From contig NZ_JAEPES010000002.1 of the NCBI RefSeq assembly GCF_016634425.1, positions 496,001 to 560,000 on the forward strand: a stretch of DNA of 64,000 bases. Reading direction: 5' to 3'. The stretch is from Lacisediminihabitans changchengi (lineage in GTDB: Bacteria; Actinomycetota; Actinomycetes; Actinomycetales; Microbacteriaceae). The notes under the pieces are model-generated. The model had not been told where the DNA came from and searched no databases. It saw only the letters and a program-made list of their open reading frames with translations. How positions within the stretch are numbered: the first letter of the stretch is position 1; each line of letters opens with the position of its first letter. A program made the position numbers and the translations under genes. This document shows positions 23,342-31,635 of the stretch, piece by piece.

Positions 23342-24859
23342 ATGAACCCCGCAACACAGCAGTTCGGCACCAACAATGAAACCCCGCTCGACGATTCGGC
23401 ACCGGGAGCACCCGGTGCGTTCGTCGGTCAGCCCGGTGGCCCCACCCGCGTGGAGAGTGATTCGCTCGGATCGATGGAGATCCCGGCAGACGCCTACTGG
23501 GGAATTCACACCGCGCGGGCCCTCGAGAACTTTCCGATCACGCGCAGGCCGATCTCCGTCTACGGCGATCTGATCCGTGCGCTCGTGCGGGTGAAGCAGG
23601 CCTCCGCCCGGGCCAACCGCGAGCTCGGCGTGCTCGATCCGGCTAAGGCCGACCTAATCGACACCGTGTGTGAAGAGATCATGGCCGGCGCGCTTCACGA
23701 CCAGTTCGCGGTCGGTGTCATCCAGGGCGGTGCCGGAACCTCGACCAACATGAACACTAATGAGGTGATCGCCAACCGCGGTCTCGAACTGCTCGGCCAC
23801 CGGTTCGGCGAATATCAGTACCTGCATCCGATCGACGACGTGAACCGCAGCCAGTCGACCAATGACGTCTATCCCACCGCGATCAAACTCGCCATGGTGT
23901 TCGGCGTGAATCGGTTGCTCGAGGAGCACCGCCTGTTGACCGCCGCCTTCGCGGCGAAGGGCATCGAGTTCGCCGGTGTGCTCAAGATCGGACGCACGCA
24001 GCTGCAGGATGCCGTGCCGATGACGCTGGGCCAGGAATTCAACGGGTTCGCTCACACCCTCACCGAAGACTACGACCGGCTGGCGGAGGTGGTGCCGTGG
24101 TTGAACGAGATCAACATGGGCGCCACGGCGATCGGCACCGGGATCACGGCTGACCCGCGCTATGCCGCAGCGGTCTGCCGGCACCTGACCGAGGTGACCG
24201 GCATCGCGATGGAGACCGCGCCCGACCTGATCGAGGCCACCTCCGATGCCGGGATCTTCATGACCTTGAGTGGCACGCTGAAGCGCGCGGCGGTCAAGCT
24301 GTCGAAGATCTGCAACGACCTGCGGCTCCTCTCCAGTGGACCGCAGGCCGGGCTCGGCGAGATCAACCTCCCGCCGCGCCAGGCCGGGTCATCGATCATG
24401 CCCGGCAAGGTCAACCCGGTCATCCCCGAGGTCGTCAACCAGGTCGCGTTCAGCGTGATCGGTGCGGATGCGACGGTCACCGCCGCCGCGGAAGCCGGCC
24501 AGTTGCAGCTAAACGCCTTTGAACCGGTGATCGCCCACAGCATCCTGCAGTCGCTCGCCTGGATGACTAATGCCTGCCGCACGCTCCGCGTCAACTGCAT
24601 CGATGGGATCACCGCCAACACGACGCGTCTTGCGGCGCAGGTGGAGTCGTCGGTAGGGGTGGTCACAGCCCTCACGCCGTACATCGGCTACGCGGCATCC
24701 GCGTCGCTGGCTCACACGGCACTGACGACCAACGCGTCGATCGCTGAGCTCGTGGTCTCGGCCGGGCTGATGTCGGCCGAGCAGGTCGCGCACGTGCTGT
24801 CGCCGCAGCGGTTGAGCGGGCTGGTTCCGGTTACCTCTGTGATGCCGATCATCCGGTAG
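23342..24859 (+). CDS. aspA: Aspartate ammonia-lyase
   Basis: Reversibly deaminates L-aspartate to fumarate. 505 residues, with an extra hydrophilic N-terminus (1-38) before the family begins (VESDSLGSMEIPADAYWGIHTARALENFPI). Superfamily signatures: GGAGTSTNMNTNEVIANRG, then SQSTNDVYPTA, then the mobile loop GSSIMPGKVNPVIPEVVNQV with the catalytic Ser. The A-Y-W-G-I-x-T-x-R-A opening is that of aspartases rather than class II fumarases, though the two are close. An inverted repeat at 23253-23278 precedes it. Confidence 0.85.
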   Translation: MNPATQQFGTNNETPLDDSAPGAPGAFVGQPGGPTRVESDSLGSMEIPADAYWGIHTARALENFPITRRPISVYGDLIRALVRVKQASARANRELGVLDPAKADLIDTVCEEIMAGALHDQFAVGVIQGGAGTSTNMNTNEVIANRGLELLGHRFGEYQYLHPIDDVNRSQSTNDVYPTAIKLAMVFGVNRLLEEHRLLTAAFAAKGIEFAGVLKIGRTQLQDAVPMTLGQEFNGFAHTLTEDYDRLAEVVPWLNEINMGATAIGTGITADPRYAAAVCRHLTEVTGIAMETAPDLIEATSDAGIFMTLSGTLKRAAVKLSKICNDLRLLSSGPQAGLGEINLPPRQAGSSIMPGKVNPVIPEVVNQVAFSVIGADATVTAAAEAGQLQLNAFEPVIAHSILQSLAWMTNACRTLRVNCIDGITANTTRLAAQVESSVGVVTALTPYIGYAASASLAHTALTTNASIAELVVSAGLMSAEQVAHVLSPQRLSGLVPVTSVMPIIR

Positions 24860-24866
24860 AGGCTGC

Positions 24867-24995
24867 TTTCGGGTGCGGTGCTACGGTCCCTGAGCGTGTC
24901 TTCGGGTGCGCCGCCGCGGTCCTGAGCGTGTCTTCTGGTGCGCCGCCACGGTCCCTGAGCTTGTCAGCATTTCGGTCCCTGAGCGTGTCGAAGGG
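24867..24995. repeat. REP-like array, four copies of GGTCCCTGAGCGTGTC
   Basis: Copies at 24885-24900, 24918-24932 (one base shorter), 24950-24965 (one substitution) and 24974-24989, the last continuing CGAAGGG. The first three lie in 32-34-bp units beginning TTCGGGTGCG or close variants. GGTCCCTGAGCnTGTCGAAGGG is a common intergenic repeat of actinobacteria and other high-GC genomes. Confidence 0.8.
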
Positions 24996-25092
24996 TGGCC
25001 CTCTTCTCCTCCACAGGTAGCCCGGCATGGTGGGTTATAAACAGGGTCTGGTCAGCATTATTCGTACTCCTTCGAATGTCGGTGGTCGCTGC

Positions 25093-25098
25093 AACAAT
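25093..25098 (+). promoter_or_regulatory. Putative -10 of the DUF222/HNH gene
   Basis: AACAAT followed by 6 bases and ATG at 25105; no Shine-Dalgarno. Confidence 0.45.
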
Positions 25099-25104
25099 CG
25101 GGTC

Positions 25105-26463
25105 ATGAAGGTCTCCACCGACGCATTGGCCGCCCATCTCGCGGCCCTGGCGCAGGCGTGGGACGACACGATCGTCGACCAACCCGGCATGCTGTTGCAG
25201 TTGATCGGGGAGCTGGCGGCGGTGCAGCGCCGCATCGATGCGCTGCGGGTTGCAGTTGCGGGAGAACTTGCTGACCTGTCGGCTGCCCACCGCGGCGGCG
25301 AGGCTATGGCGCGCCGGGCCGGACATGCCCGTCCCGGCTCCTATCTGGCCGAGCTGTGGCAGATCAGCGTCGCCGAAGCAACCAGGCTGTGTGAGGTGGG
25401 TCTGGCAACGCGGCAACGGACCGCCTTGGACGGCTCGCTATTGCCGGCCCGATACCCGGCTGTGGGCGAGGCGATCGCCGCCGGGTCGGTGGGGGTGGAG
25501 GCGGCTGTGGTGATCGTGCGGGAACTGGACCTGGCCGCCCCATTCTGCTCGGCCGAGGCCAGGCTTGCCGGTGAGCGACTGCTGGTGGAGCATGCGCCCG
25601 GGTTGACGGTGAAGCAGGTGCACGGGGTGGCCCGGCAGGTGCGGGACCGTCTGGATGAGGACGGTGCCGAATCCCGGGATGTGATCCGGAGGCAGCGGCG
25701 AGCACTGTCGTGGGTGACTCAATCGGATGGGATGGTGCGCCTGGTCTGGGTGATGCCACCCGAAACCGCAGGGCTAGTGCGAGCCGGGATAGATCAGCTC
25801 GTGGGTGAGCAGTTGCGGGCTGCCCGCGACGCGGCACCGGCCGCATTGGGCGACACCGGGTTCGTCGACAGTGATGACCGGACCATGCCGCACCGCCGCG
25901 CCGATGCCGCCGAAGACCTATTCCGGCGAGCGGTCAACTGCACGTGCGGTGCTGGTGGGGGTGGTGGCGGTCCGCTGGTGACGGTGATCGTGCGGATGAG
26001 CCTCGACCAATTGATCACCGGGCTCGGCACCGCCCAGATCGACGGGATCGATGCCGGGATCTCCGCCACCACAGCCCGCCGTCTTGCCGCAGATGCCAAC
26101 ATCATCCCCGTAGTCCTTGGCGGTGCCGGGGAAGTCCTGGATCTGGGTAGGTCGCGGCGACTGTTCAGTCCCGCCCAACGCCAGGCGTTGGCTGAACGGT
26201 ATGGCGGGTGCGCGTTCCCGGCCTGCGCACACCCACCCAGCTACACCGAAGCCCACCACCTCCAGTGGTGGTGCAGTGGTGGGGTAACGGATCTGGACAA
26301 CGGGATCCCGTTGTGCTCGTTCCACCACCACCGCATCCACGACGACAGCTGGGAGATCGTCATGCGCGACCGGGTGCCGTATTTCATCCCGCCACCCTGG
26401 ATCGACCCCGACCAAACACCCCGACGAGGAGGAAAGCTCGTCAACCTGGCGTGGTCAGGATGA
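25105..26463 (+). CDS. DUF222 / HNH endonuclease (13E12-type)
   Basis: 452-residue protein: an N-terminal DUF222 domain (about 15-290, including ADLSAAHRGGEAMARRAG and VRLVWVMPPETAGLVRAGID) and a C-terminal HNH module, RYGGCAFPACAHPPSYTEAHHLQWW then GGVTDLDNGIPLCSFHHHRIHD. The HH pair, Asn and HHH fit the beta-beta-alpha metal nuclease fold. These belong to the 13E12 repeat family found in many copies in actinobacterial genomes; the biological role is unsettled. ATG at 25105 is preferred to 25027 by the leaderless rule. It sits between a REP-like array and a long satellite block, consistent with a mobile or recombination-prone locus. Confidence 0.85.
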   Translation: MKVSTDALAAHLAALAQAWDDTIVDQPGMLLQLIGELAAVQRRIDALRVAVAGELADLSAAHRGGEAMARRAGHARPGSYLAELWQISVAEATRLCEVGLATRQRTALDGSLLPARYPAVGEAIAAGSVGVEAAVVIVRELDLAAPFCSAEARLAGERLLVEHAPGLTVKQVHGVARQVRDRLDEDGAESRDVIRRQRRALSWVTQSDGMVRLVWVMPPETAGLVRAGIDQLVGEQLRAARDAAPAALGDTGFVDSDDRTMPHRRADAAEDLFRRAVNCTCGAGGGGGGPLVTVIVRMSLDQLITGLGTAQIDGIDAGISATTARRLAADANIIPVVLGGAGEVLDLGRSRRLFSPAQRQALAERYGGCAFPACAHPPSYTEAHHLQWWCSGGVTDLDNGIPLCSFHHHRIHDDSWEIVMRDRVPYFIPPPWIDPDQTPRRGGKLVNLAWSG

Positions 26464-26546
26464 AGGAGCACGACAGGGTGTGAACGGCAACGATGACGTT
26501 CACGATGACGGGCACGGACACGGGCACGGACACTGACACTGACACG

Positions 26547-26649
26547 GACGTGGACGTGGACGTGGACGTGGACGTGGACACTGACGCTGACGCTGACGCT
26601 GACGCTGACGCTGACGCTGACACCTGACGCTGACGCTGACGCTGACGCA
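26547..26649. repeat. Hexanucleotide satellites (GACGTG)5 and (GACGCT)6+3
   Basis: Five perfect GACGTG units at 26547-26576; one GACACT; six perfect GACGCT units at 26583-26618; a 7-base interruption GACACCT; three more GACGCT units at 26626-26643 and a decayed GACGCA. Flanking GGACAC/GACACT units suggest the array grew from a GACNNN precursor. Confidence 0.9.
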
Positions 26650-26691
26650 GACACCCACACCCACACGGAAACGGAGTGGGAGGTGGGGAAG

Positions 26692-26769
26692 GGGATGGAG
26701 AGCGAAAGCGAGATGGAGACGCAGACAAATAAAGGGATGGGGAGCGAGAGCGAGATGGAGACGCAGACA
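26692..26769. repeat. Two 36-bp direct repeats, 42 bp apart
   Basis: Segments 26692-26727 and 26734-26769 share GGGATGG(A/G)GAGCGA then GCGAGATGGAGACGCAGACA with only two mismatches; a 6-bp spacer AATAAA lies between. Confidence 0.8.
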
Positions 26770-26797
26770 GCGAGGGGAGCGGAGAGGGAGAGGTAGA

Positions 26798-26857
26798 ACG
26801 ACTAAGAAGACGACTAAGAAGACGACTAAGAAGACGACTAAGGGGACGACAGAAGGC
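26798..26857. repeat. 12-bp tandem array ACGACTAAGAAG
   Basis: Three perfect copies (26798, 26810, 26822), a fourth ending GGGG (26834) and a degenerate fifth (26846). Confidence 0.9.
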
Positions 26858-26943
26858 TTGAATTCGCCTGATGCAAAAGGGATCGTCGCGGCGGTCCCTC
26901 GGAGGGGCCCGCGCGGTGTGTCCGCTGCAATCCGCCTGGTGTG

Positions 26944-28476
26944 TCAGCGGGCCGCCCAGAGGTGAAGGCCGGCGTAGCTGCGCCATGGGGCCCAGCGTGC
27001 GCCGTGCTCGGCGAGTCCGCGAGCCGTACCTGGCAGACCGAGCTTGGTGGCGCTCTGCAGCATCACCAGATCGGTGGTGAGCAGGGTGTCGGGATTGCCG
27101 AGCACGCGCATAGCGAGATATCCGGCGGTCCACGGACCGATGCCGGGCATGGCGACCAGACGGGCGGTCAGCTCGTCGGCGGGCATTCCGACATCGAGCC
27201 GCAGTTCTCCCGAAGCGAGCGCCTCCGCCACGCCGACGATGCTCGCTACTCGAGATGCCGGCCCACGCACGACTTCGCGGCCGCGTTCGGCGAACTGTTC
27301 CGCCGTCGGAAACAGACCCGGTGTCTCGGCCAGATCGGCCGCGACCCGCCCCAGCACCGTGCGAGCGGCGGCGACAGAGATCTGCTGACCGATCATCGTG
27401 CGGAACAGCGCCTCAGCGGGGTCGAGGGTGCCGGGCAAACGGATGCCGGGTCGGGCGGCGACCAGGGGAGCGAGCACGGCGTCGCGACTCAGAGCCTCGT
27501 CGATCGAGACGGAGTCTGCATCGAGATCCAGCAGGCGACGCACCCGCACAATCGCCGTGCCGAGGTCGGCGAGCGAGCCCAACTTCAGCACGCAGTCGAC
27601 GGCAATGCTCGCGGTCGCAGTGCCTGCGACTGCGGTGCAAGAGTCGTTCGCGTCAAGGCGCAGCTCTATCTCGGCGATCCCTCCGGGCAGACGGATGAGG
27701 CGACGGAACGAGGAGTCGTCGCCTGATTCGATACCGACCAGTGCGTGGTCGGCCAGGAAGCGCATGACGCCAGTGCCATCGAACGGCGGCCGCACCGGCA
27801 GGCGCAGACGAACCGTGGTGGCGTCCGGGGTGGTGGCGTCCGCGCTGGCGTAGTCCGTGGTGGCGTCCGCCGTCGGCATCCGTCGAGCGTGTCGGGCACG
27901 CAGCGCTGACGGCGTCGTCTCGTATACCGACCGCACGGTCTCGTTGAACTGACGGACACTGGAGAAACCCGACGCGAACGCGACATCGGCGATGGGGAGA
28001 TCCGTGCCCACGAGCAGGCTCCGCGCCGTTTGTGCACGGTGGGCTCGCGCGAGAGCGAGCGGTCCGGCGCCGAGTTCGGCGGTCAGCACCCGACCCAGGT
28101 GGCGACTGGTGTAGCCGAGACGCTGCGCAAGCCCGGGCACGCCCTCGCGCTCGACGGTGCCATCGACGATCAGTCGCATCGCGCGGGAGGCCAGATCATC
28201 CCGGAGGTTCCATTCCGGCGAACCGGGCACGGCATCCGGAAGGCAGCGTTTGCAGGCACGTAGACCGGCCTCGTGCGCTGCCGCGGCGGTGCGATAAAAG
28301 GTGATGTTCTGCGGTTTCGGTGTCATCGCCGGGCAACTGGGGCGACAGTAGATTCCCGTGGAGTGCACCCCCGTGATGAACTGCCCGTCGAAGCGGACAT
28401 CGCGCGACGACATCGCACGATAGCGCTCGGCAAAACCGGAATCGGAGCTGTCGATGGCGGGGGACGGGGCGCTCAT
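26944..28476 (-). CDS. Ada-AlkA fusion: alkylation sensor / 3-methyladenine glycosylase
   Basis: 510 residues in four blocks. An N-terminal Ada metal-binding domain (VHSTGIYCRPSCPA...ACKRCLPD) supplies four Cys, one of which accepts methyl from phosphotriesters. An AraC-type helix-turn-helix (GVPGLAQRLGYTSRHLGRVL; IADVAFASGFSSVRQFNETV, about 125-205) follows, then an AlkA N-terminal beta domain (VRLRLPVRPPFDGTGVMRFL) and a HhH-GPD glycosylase core (MPGIGPWTAGYLAMR, with TTDLVM carrying the catalytic Asp). The O6-alkylguanine methyltransferase domain is absent. Known actinobacterial fusions combine sensing and repair this way. ATG at 28476 starts near the Ada fold; in-frame upstream ATGs are less likely. 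Divergent from ribokinase. Confidence 0.85.
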   Translation of the reverse strand: MSAPSPAIDSSDSGFAERYRAMSSRDVRFDGQFITGVHSTGIYCRPSCPAMTPKPQNITFYRTAAAAHEAGLRACKRCLPDAVPGSPEWNLRDDLASRAMRLIVDGTVEREGVPGLAQRLGYTSRHLGRVLTAELGAGPLALARAHRAQTARSLLVGTDLPIADVAFASGFSSVRQFNETVRSVYETTPSALRARHARRMPTADATTDYASADATTPDATTVRLRLPVRPPFDGTGVMRFLADHALVGIESGDDSSFRRLIRLPGGIAEIELRLDANDSCTAVAGTATASIAVDCVLKLGSLADLGTAIVRVRRLLDLDADSVSIDEALSRDAVLAPLVAARPGIRLPGTLDPAEALFRTMIGQQISVAAARTVLGRVAADLAETPGLFPTAEQFAERGREVVRGPASRVASIVGVAEALASGELRLDVGMPADELTARLVAMPGIGPWTAGYLAMRVLGNPDTLLTTDLVMLQSATKLGLPGTARGLAEHGARWAPWRSYAGLHLWAAR

Positions 28477-28540
28477 GCCTCCACTCTCACACGCTCCACC
28501 GACAGCCATCAGCGGGAATCGGACACGACAGTGCGAGAGG

Positions 28541-28546
28541 TAGCCT
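28541..28546 (+). promoter_or_regulatory. Putative -10 of the ribokinase gene
   Basis: TAGCCT, 6 bases before ATG at 28553. Confidence 0.55.
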
Positions 28547-28552
28547 GATGCG

Positions 28553-29461
28553 ATGAACTCCAGCTCCCCGGGCTCGGGCGTCACCATCGTCGGTAGCGCG
28601 AACATCGACATCGTGTACGGCGTCGAGCGCATTCCGGGGCCGGGCGAGACACTGCTGGCATCATCGGCCGCGCGCTACCCGGGTGGCAAAGGGCTCAACC
28701 AGACCGTCGCCGCCGCACGAGCCGGAGCGCCGACCACATTCATCGGGGCGGTCGGGCACGACGAATTCGGCGAGGAACTCCTCGCCACTCTGACCGACGA
28801 TCAGATCGACACGTCCCTGCTGCGCCGGAGTACCAGGGCCACCGGACAGGCCTTCATCATGGTGGACGCCAACGCCGAGAACGCGATCGTCGTGTCGCCC
28901 GGCGCCAACGCGGATGTCACCGCCCTCACCGACTCCGACCGTGCCTGTCTGCAGAGCACCGGCGTGTTGCTTATGCAACTCGAAATCCCACTCGACACGG
29001 TGCGTGAAGCCGCGGCGGTCGCACACGCGGCGCGTGCCACGGTGATGCTCAACGCAGCGCCCGCACACGCACTCCCTGCGCAACTGCTGGCCGACCTCGA
29101 TGTGCTGATCGTCAATGAACACGAAGCCTGCCTGATCGGGGCGTCCGACGATCTGGCCACGGCCTCCGCGACCCTGGCGGCACTGGTGCCGCGGGTGATC
29201 GTGACGCTGGGGGCTGCGGGATGCGCCCTCTACGAAGACGGCGCGGAGGTGGGGCGCGTCGCTGCGCCGCGGGTGGCGGCGGTCGATACGACCGGTGCCG
29301 GCGACACATTCTGCGGCGCCTTTGCGGCAGCGATCTCCGATGGCGCCGCGTATGGGGATGCGGCGGAATTCGCTACCCATGCCGCCGCACTGTCGGTGCA
29401 GGCTCTGGGCGCGGTGCCGTCGATACCGGTGCGCGCCGCAATCGAGGAGGCCCGCGCGTGA
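28553..29461 (+). CDS. rbsK: PfkB-family kinase, probably ribokinase
   Basis: Phosphorylates ribose at O5 if the family call is correct. 302 residues. VTIVGSANIDIVYGVERIPGPGETL and YPGGKGLNQTVAAARAGA form PfkB signature 1 (substrate site); VDTTGAGDTFCGAFAAA near residue 250 is signature 2, with the catalytic Asp and anion hole (GAGD). AGCALYEDG and VTLGAAG strands bind nucleotide. The start is leaderless-type. The GTGA overlap with the downstream oxidase indicates an operon, so the true substrate might relate to that enzyme rather than to ribose uptake; no ribose transporter genes are nearby. Confidence 0.75.
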   Translation: MNSSSPGSGVTIVGSANIDIVYGVERIPGPGETLLASSAARYPGGKGLNQTVAAARAGAPTTFIGAVGHDEFGEELLATLTDDQIDTSLLRRSTRATGQAFIMVDANAENAIVVSPGANADVTALTDSDRACLQSTGVLLMQLEIPLDTVREAAAVAHAARATVMLNAAPAHALPAQLLADLDVLIVNEHEACLIGASDDLATASATLAALVPRVIVTLGAAGCALYEDGAEVGRVAAPRVAAVDTTGAGDTFCGAFAAAISDGAAYGDAAEFATHAAALSVQALGAVPSIPVRAAIEEARA

Positions 29462-30864
29462 CCGAGGCCACCTTTGGACGTCCGATGATGGACACCCCCG
29501 AGCATGCCGCCGCTCTCGGGGCGCTGCGAACCGCGCTCGGCGACGCCCTGAGCGTGGACCAGATCGATCTGGCGCCGCTCACCGCCGATAAATCCGGGCA
29601 CGATTCGCACAGCCTGCCGCTTGCCCTGGTCACTGCCCGCAGCATCGCCGATGTACAGGCGACGATGCGCATCGCCACCGAGTTCCAGCTGCCGGTGGTG
29701 CCTCGTGGCGCGGGCACCGGTCTCGCCGGCGGAGCGGTCGCGAGCGCTGGGCAGCTCGTGCTGTCGACGCTGGCGATGAATCGTATCCTCGAGGTCTCGG
29801 TAGCCGACGAACTCGCCGTGGTCGAACCCGGCATCATCAATGCCGACCTCAACGCCGAACTCGCGGCGCTCGGTCTCTGGTTCGTGCCCGACCCGGCCAG
29901 CAAAGCGATCTCCACGGTCGGCGGCAACATCGCCACCAACGCGGGAGGGCTGCTGTGCGCTAAGTACGGCGTCACGCGCGAAGCGGTGCTGGGCCTCAAG
30001 CTCGTGCTCGCCGATGGGCGGATGCTGCACCTCGGGCACCGCAGCGTGAAGGGTGTCACCGGGCTCGACCTCACCGCCCTCGTCATCGGCTCGGAGGGAA
30101 CCCTGGGCGTGATCGTCGAGGCCACCGTCAAGCTCCGCCCGCTTCGCACCGGCGCCGTCGCAACCATCGCCGCCTACTTCCCCGACGTGACGACTGCGGC
30201 TTCGGCCTCCGCCGCGATCACCGCCGCTGCCATTCGGCCCGCGGCGATGGAGCTCCTGGATTCGCGATCGCTGCACTCGATCGACCGGTTCCTCGGGGTG
30301 AACCTGGCCGGGCGGGGCGAAACCCTGCTGCTGGTGCAGACGGATGGCGCAGCGAGCGAGGCGGAAGCGGCATCCGCTCTCCGAATCATCACCGGACTGG
30401 GCGGCGACGCCGACATCACGCACGATGCGGCCGCGGGCGAGGAGTTGTTCGCGATACGCCGGGCCTTCCATCCGGCGCTTGAAGCCGAAGGTTCCGTGCT
30501 GATCGAGGACATCGCGGTGCCCCGTAGTGCTCTGCCGGCGATGTTCGCAGCCATCGTCGAGATCGAGGAACGGTACGGCATCCCGATTCCCACGGTCGCC
30601 CATGCCGGGGACGGCAACCTGCATCCGAATTTCGTGTACACACCGGGTCCGGCTGGCGAGGTGCCCGAGATCATCTGGCGGGCGGCGGACGATATGTTCC
30701 GCGTTGCCCTGGCGCTCGGTGGGACGCTGTCGGGTGAGCACGGAATCGGCATCCTCAAGCGGCGCTGGCTGGCCGATGAGCTCGGCGCAGATCAGGTTGC
30801 GCTGCAGGATCAGATCCGTGCGGTGTTCGACCCGCTGGGCATCCTGAATCCGGGCAAGGGCTGA
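29458..30864 (+). CDS. GlcD-type FAD-linked oxidase
   Basis: 468-residue flavoprotein of the vanillyl-alcohol-oxidase fold. The PCMH-type FAD domain has LPVVPRGAGTGLAGGAV and STVGGNIATNAGGLLCAKYGVTRE; the C-terminal cap has TVAHAGDGNLHPNF and TLSGEHGIGILKRRWL, signatures of glycolate oxidase subunit GlcD and D-lactate dehydrogenases. It oxidises a 2-hydroxy acid to the 2-oxo acid. GlcE and GlcF partners are absent, so it may act alone. GTG at 29458 overlaps the ribokinase stop by 4 bases. Confidence 0.85.
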   Translation: MTEATFGRPMMDTPEHAAALGALRTALGDALSVDQIDLAPLTADKSGHDSHSLPLALVTARSIADVQATMRIATEFQLPVVPRGAGTGLAGGAVASAGQLVLSTLAMNRILEVSVADELAVVEPGIINADLNAELAALGLWFVPDPASKAISTVGGNIATNAGGLLCAKYGVTREAVLGLKLVLADGRMLHLGHRSVKGVTGLDLTALVIGSEGTLGVIVEATVKLRPLRTGAVATIAAYFPDVTTAASASAAITAAAIRPAAMELLDSRSLHSIDRFLGVNLAGRGETLLLVQTDGAASEAEAASALRIITGLGGDADITHDAAAGEELFAIRRAFHPALEAEGSVLIEDIAVPRSALPAMFAAIVEIEERYGIPIPTVAHAGDGNLHPNFVYTPGPAGEVPEIIWRAADDMFRVALALGGTLSGEHGIGILKRRWLADELGADQVALQDQIRAVFDPLGILNPGKG

Positions 30865-30914
30865 GTCTGAGTCCCCGTGCTACGGCGGATCACCCGCCGC
30901 GCGCCGCAGACTTC

Positions 30915-30920
30915 TAGGCT
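30915..30920 (+). promoter_or_regulatory. Putative -10 of the AhpD-like gene
   Basis: TAGGCT ends 6 bases before ATG at 30927. The spacer GGAGGC also looks like a Shine-Dalgarno but is too close to the start to act as one. Confidence 0.5.
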
Positions 30921-30926
30921 GGAGGC

Positions 30927-31484
30927 ATGAGCTTTCTGCCGATCACTCCCCGTGACGACCTGCGACCACACGCCAGGGCCGCACTCGATCGCGAGCTCGA
31001 ACTGCACGGCGGCGAATACTCCAACCTTCGCGGCGCGTTGCTCGGCAACCTCGCGAGCTTTCGTGCCTACGAGCAGTGGTTCTCGTTGCGGGATGAGATC
31101 GCGCCGTGGATCGGCGAGCGTGCGGTCACCCTGTTCGCCTACGCGATCTCCGACGCCGCCGGCTCCAGAGTGCTGGCGCCGTACTTTCGCAAGATCCTGG
31201 TCGATGCGGGAGACGACCCGGTCAGCCCGCAGGTCACCGAGGCAGAGCAGCTGCTCATCGATTGGGGTCGGCTGATCGCGAGCGCGCCCCACGGCATCCC
31301 CGCCGAATTCTCGGCCCAGATCGAGGCCACCTTCGGCGCCGAGCGTCGCCTCACGCTCCTCGCCTTCGCTGGGCTCACCGTGGCGCTCGCCGTGGTGACC
31401 ATTGTCGGCGGAATCCCCACCGACGACTCGCTGATCGAGTACGACCGCGCCTACAGCGACGCCGACGACCCGCTGGCCATCTGA
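30927..31484 (+). CDS. AhpD/carboxymuconolactone-decarboxylase-like protein
   Basis: 185 residues, mostly alpha-helical. LRGALLGNLASFRAYEQWFSLRDEIAPWIGERAVTLFAYAISDAAGS matches the helical pattern of the AhpD-like fold, where substrate or redox cysteines normally sit in an E-x11-C-x2-C-x3-H motif. No cysteines are present, so it is not a peroxidase reductant; other cysteine-free members are of unknown or decarboxylase-like function. The tail ends with an acidic segment. The family call rests on the helix pattern and is moderate. Confidence 0.55.
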   Translation: MSFLPITPRDDLRPHARAALDRELELHGGEYSNLRGALLGNLASFRAYEQWFSLRDEIAPWIGERAVTLFAYAISDAAGSRVLAPYFRKILVDAGDDPVSPQVTEAEQLLIDWGRLIASAPHGIPAEFSAQIEATFGAERRLTLLAFAGLTVALAVVTIVGGIPTDDSLIEYDRAYSDADDPLAI

Positions 31485-31490
31485 CCCTCG

Positions 31491-31538
31491 CCCGTTCGCC
31501 CGTCCGACCGTCCGACCGTTCGACCGTTCGCCCGTTCG
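31491..31538. repeat. Six 8-bp tandem units (M)CCGTYCG
   Basis: CCCGTTCG, CCCGTCCG, ACCGTCCG, ACCGTTCG, ACCGTTCG, CCCGTTCG in register from 31491 to 31538, directly after the AhpD-like stop and about 100 bp before the PrsW start. Confidence 0.85.
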
Positions 31539-31635
31539 CCGGTAGGTTTCGGAGGTGACTTTCGCGATCACGGAGCCCCTGGCTCAGTGACCGCGTCGGT
31601 CGCGCGCTGCAGATCTATGGCGAACAGGAGCAGAA

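Larger units (their letters stand above)
26464..26943. other. 480-bp intergenic region rich in simple-sequence repeats
   Basis: Contains GACGTG and GACGCT hexamer arrays, a 36-bp direct repeat pair and a 12-bp array, listed separately. Frames on the minus strand here translate to SVSVSV/HVHVHV/SASASA strings that are by-products of the hexamers. No gene is supported. Confidence 0.75.

Noticed and set aside
25071..25090. SOS (LexA) box before the DUF222/HNH gene, as known for mycobacterial 13E12 genes
   Set aside because: Only the left half-site TCGAAT is present; the right half does not match GTTCGA.
26241..26666. Minus-strand frame reading SVSVSV/HVHVHV/SASASA
   Set aside because: By-product of GACGTG and GACGCT hexamers; no start context and not protein-like.
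26547..26857. Possible CRISPR array
   Set aside because: Repeats are 6-12 bp, contiguous, without spacers; no cas genes nearby.
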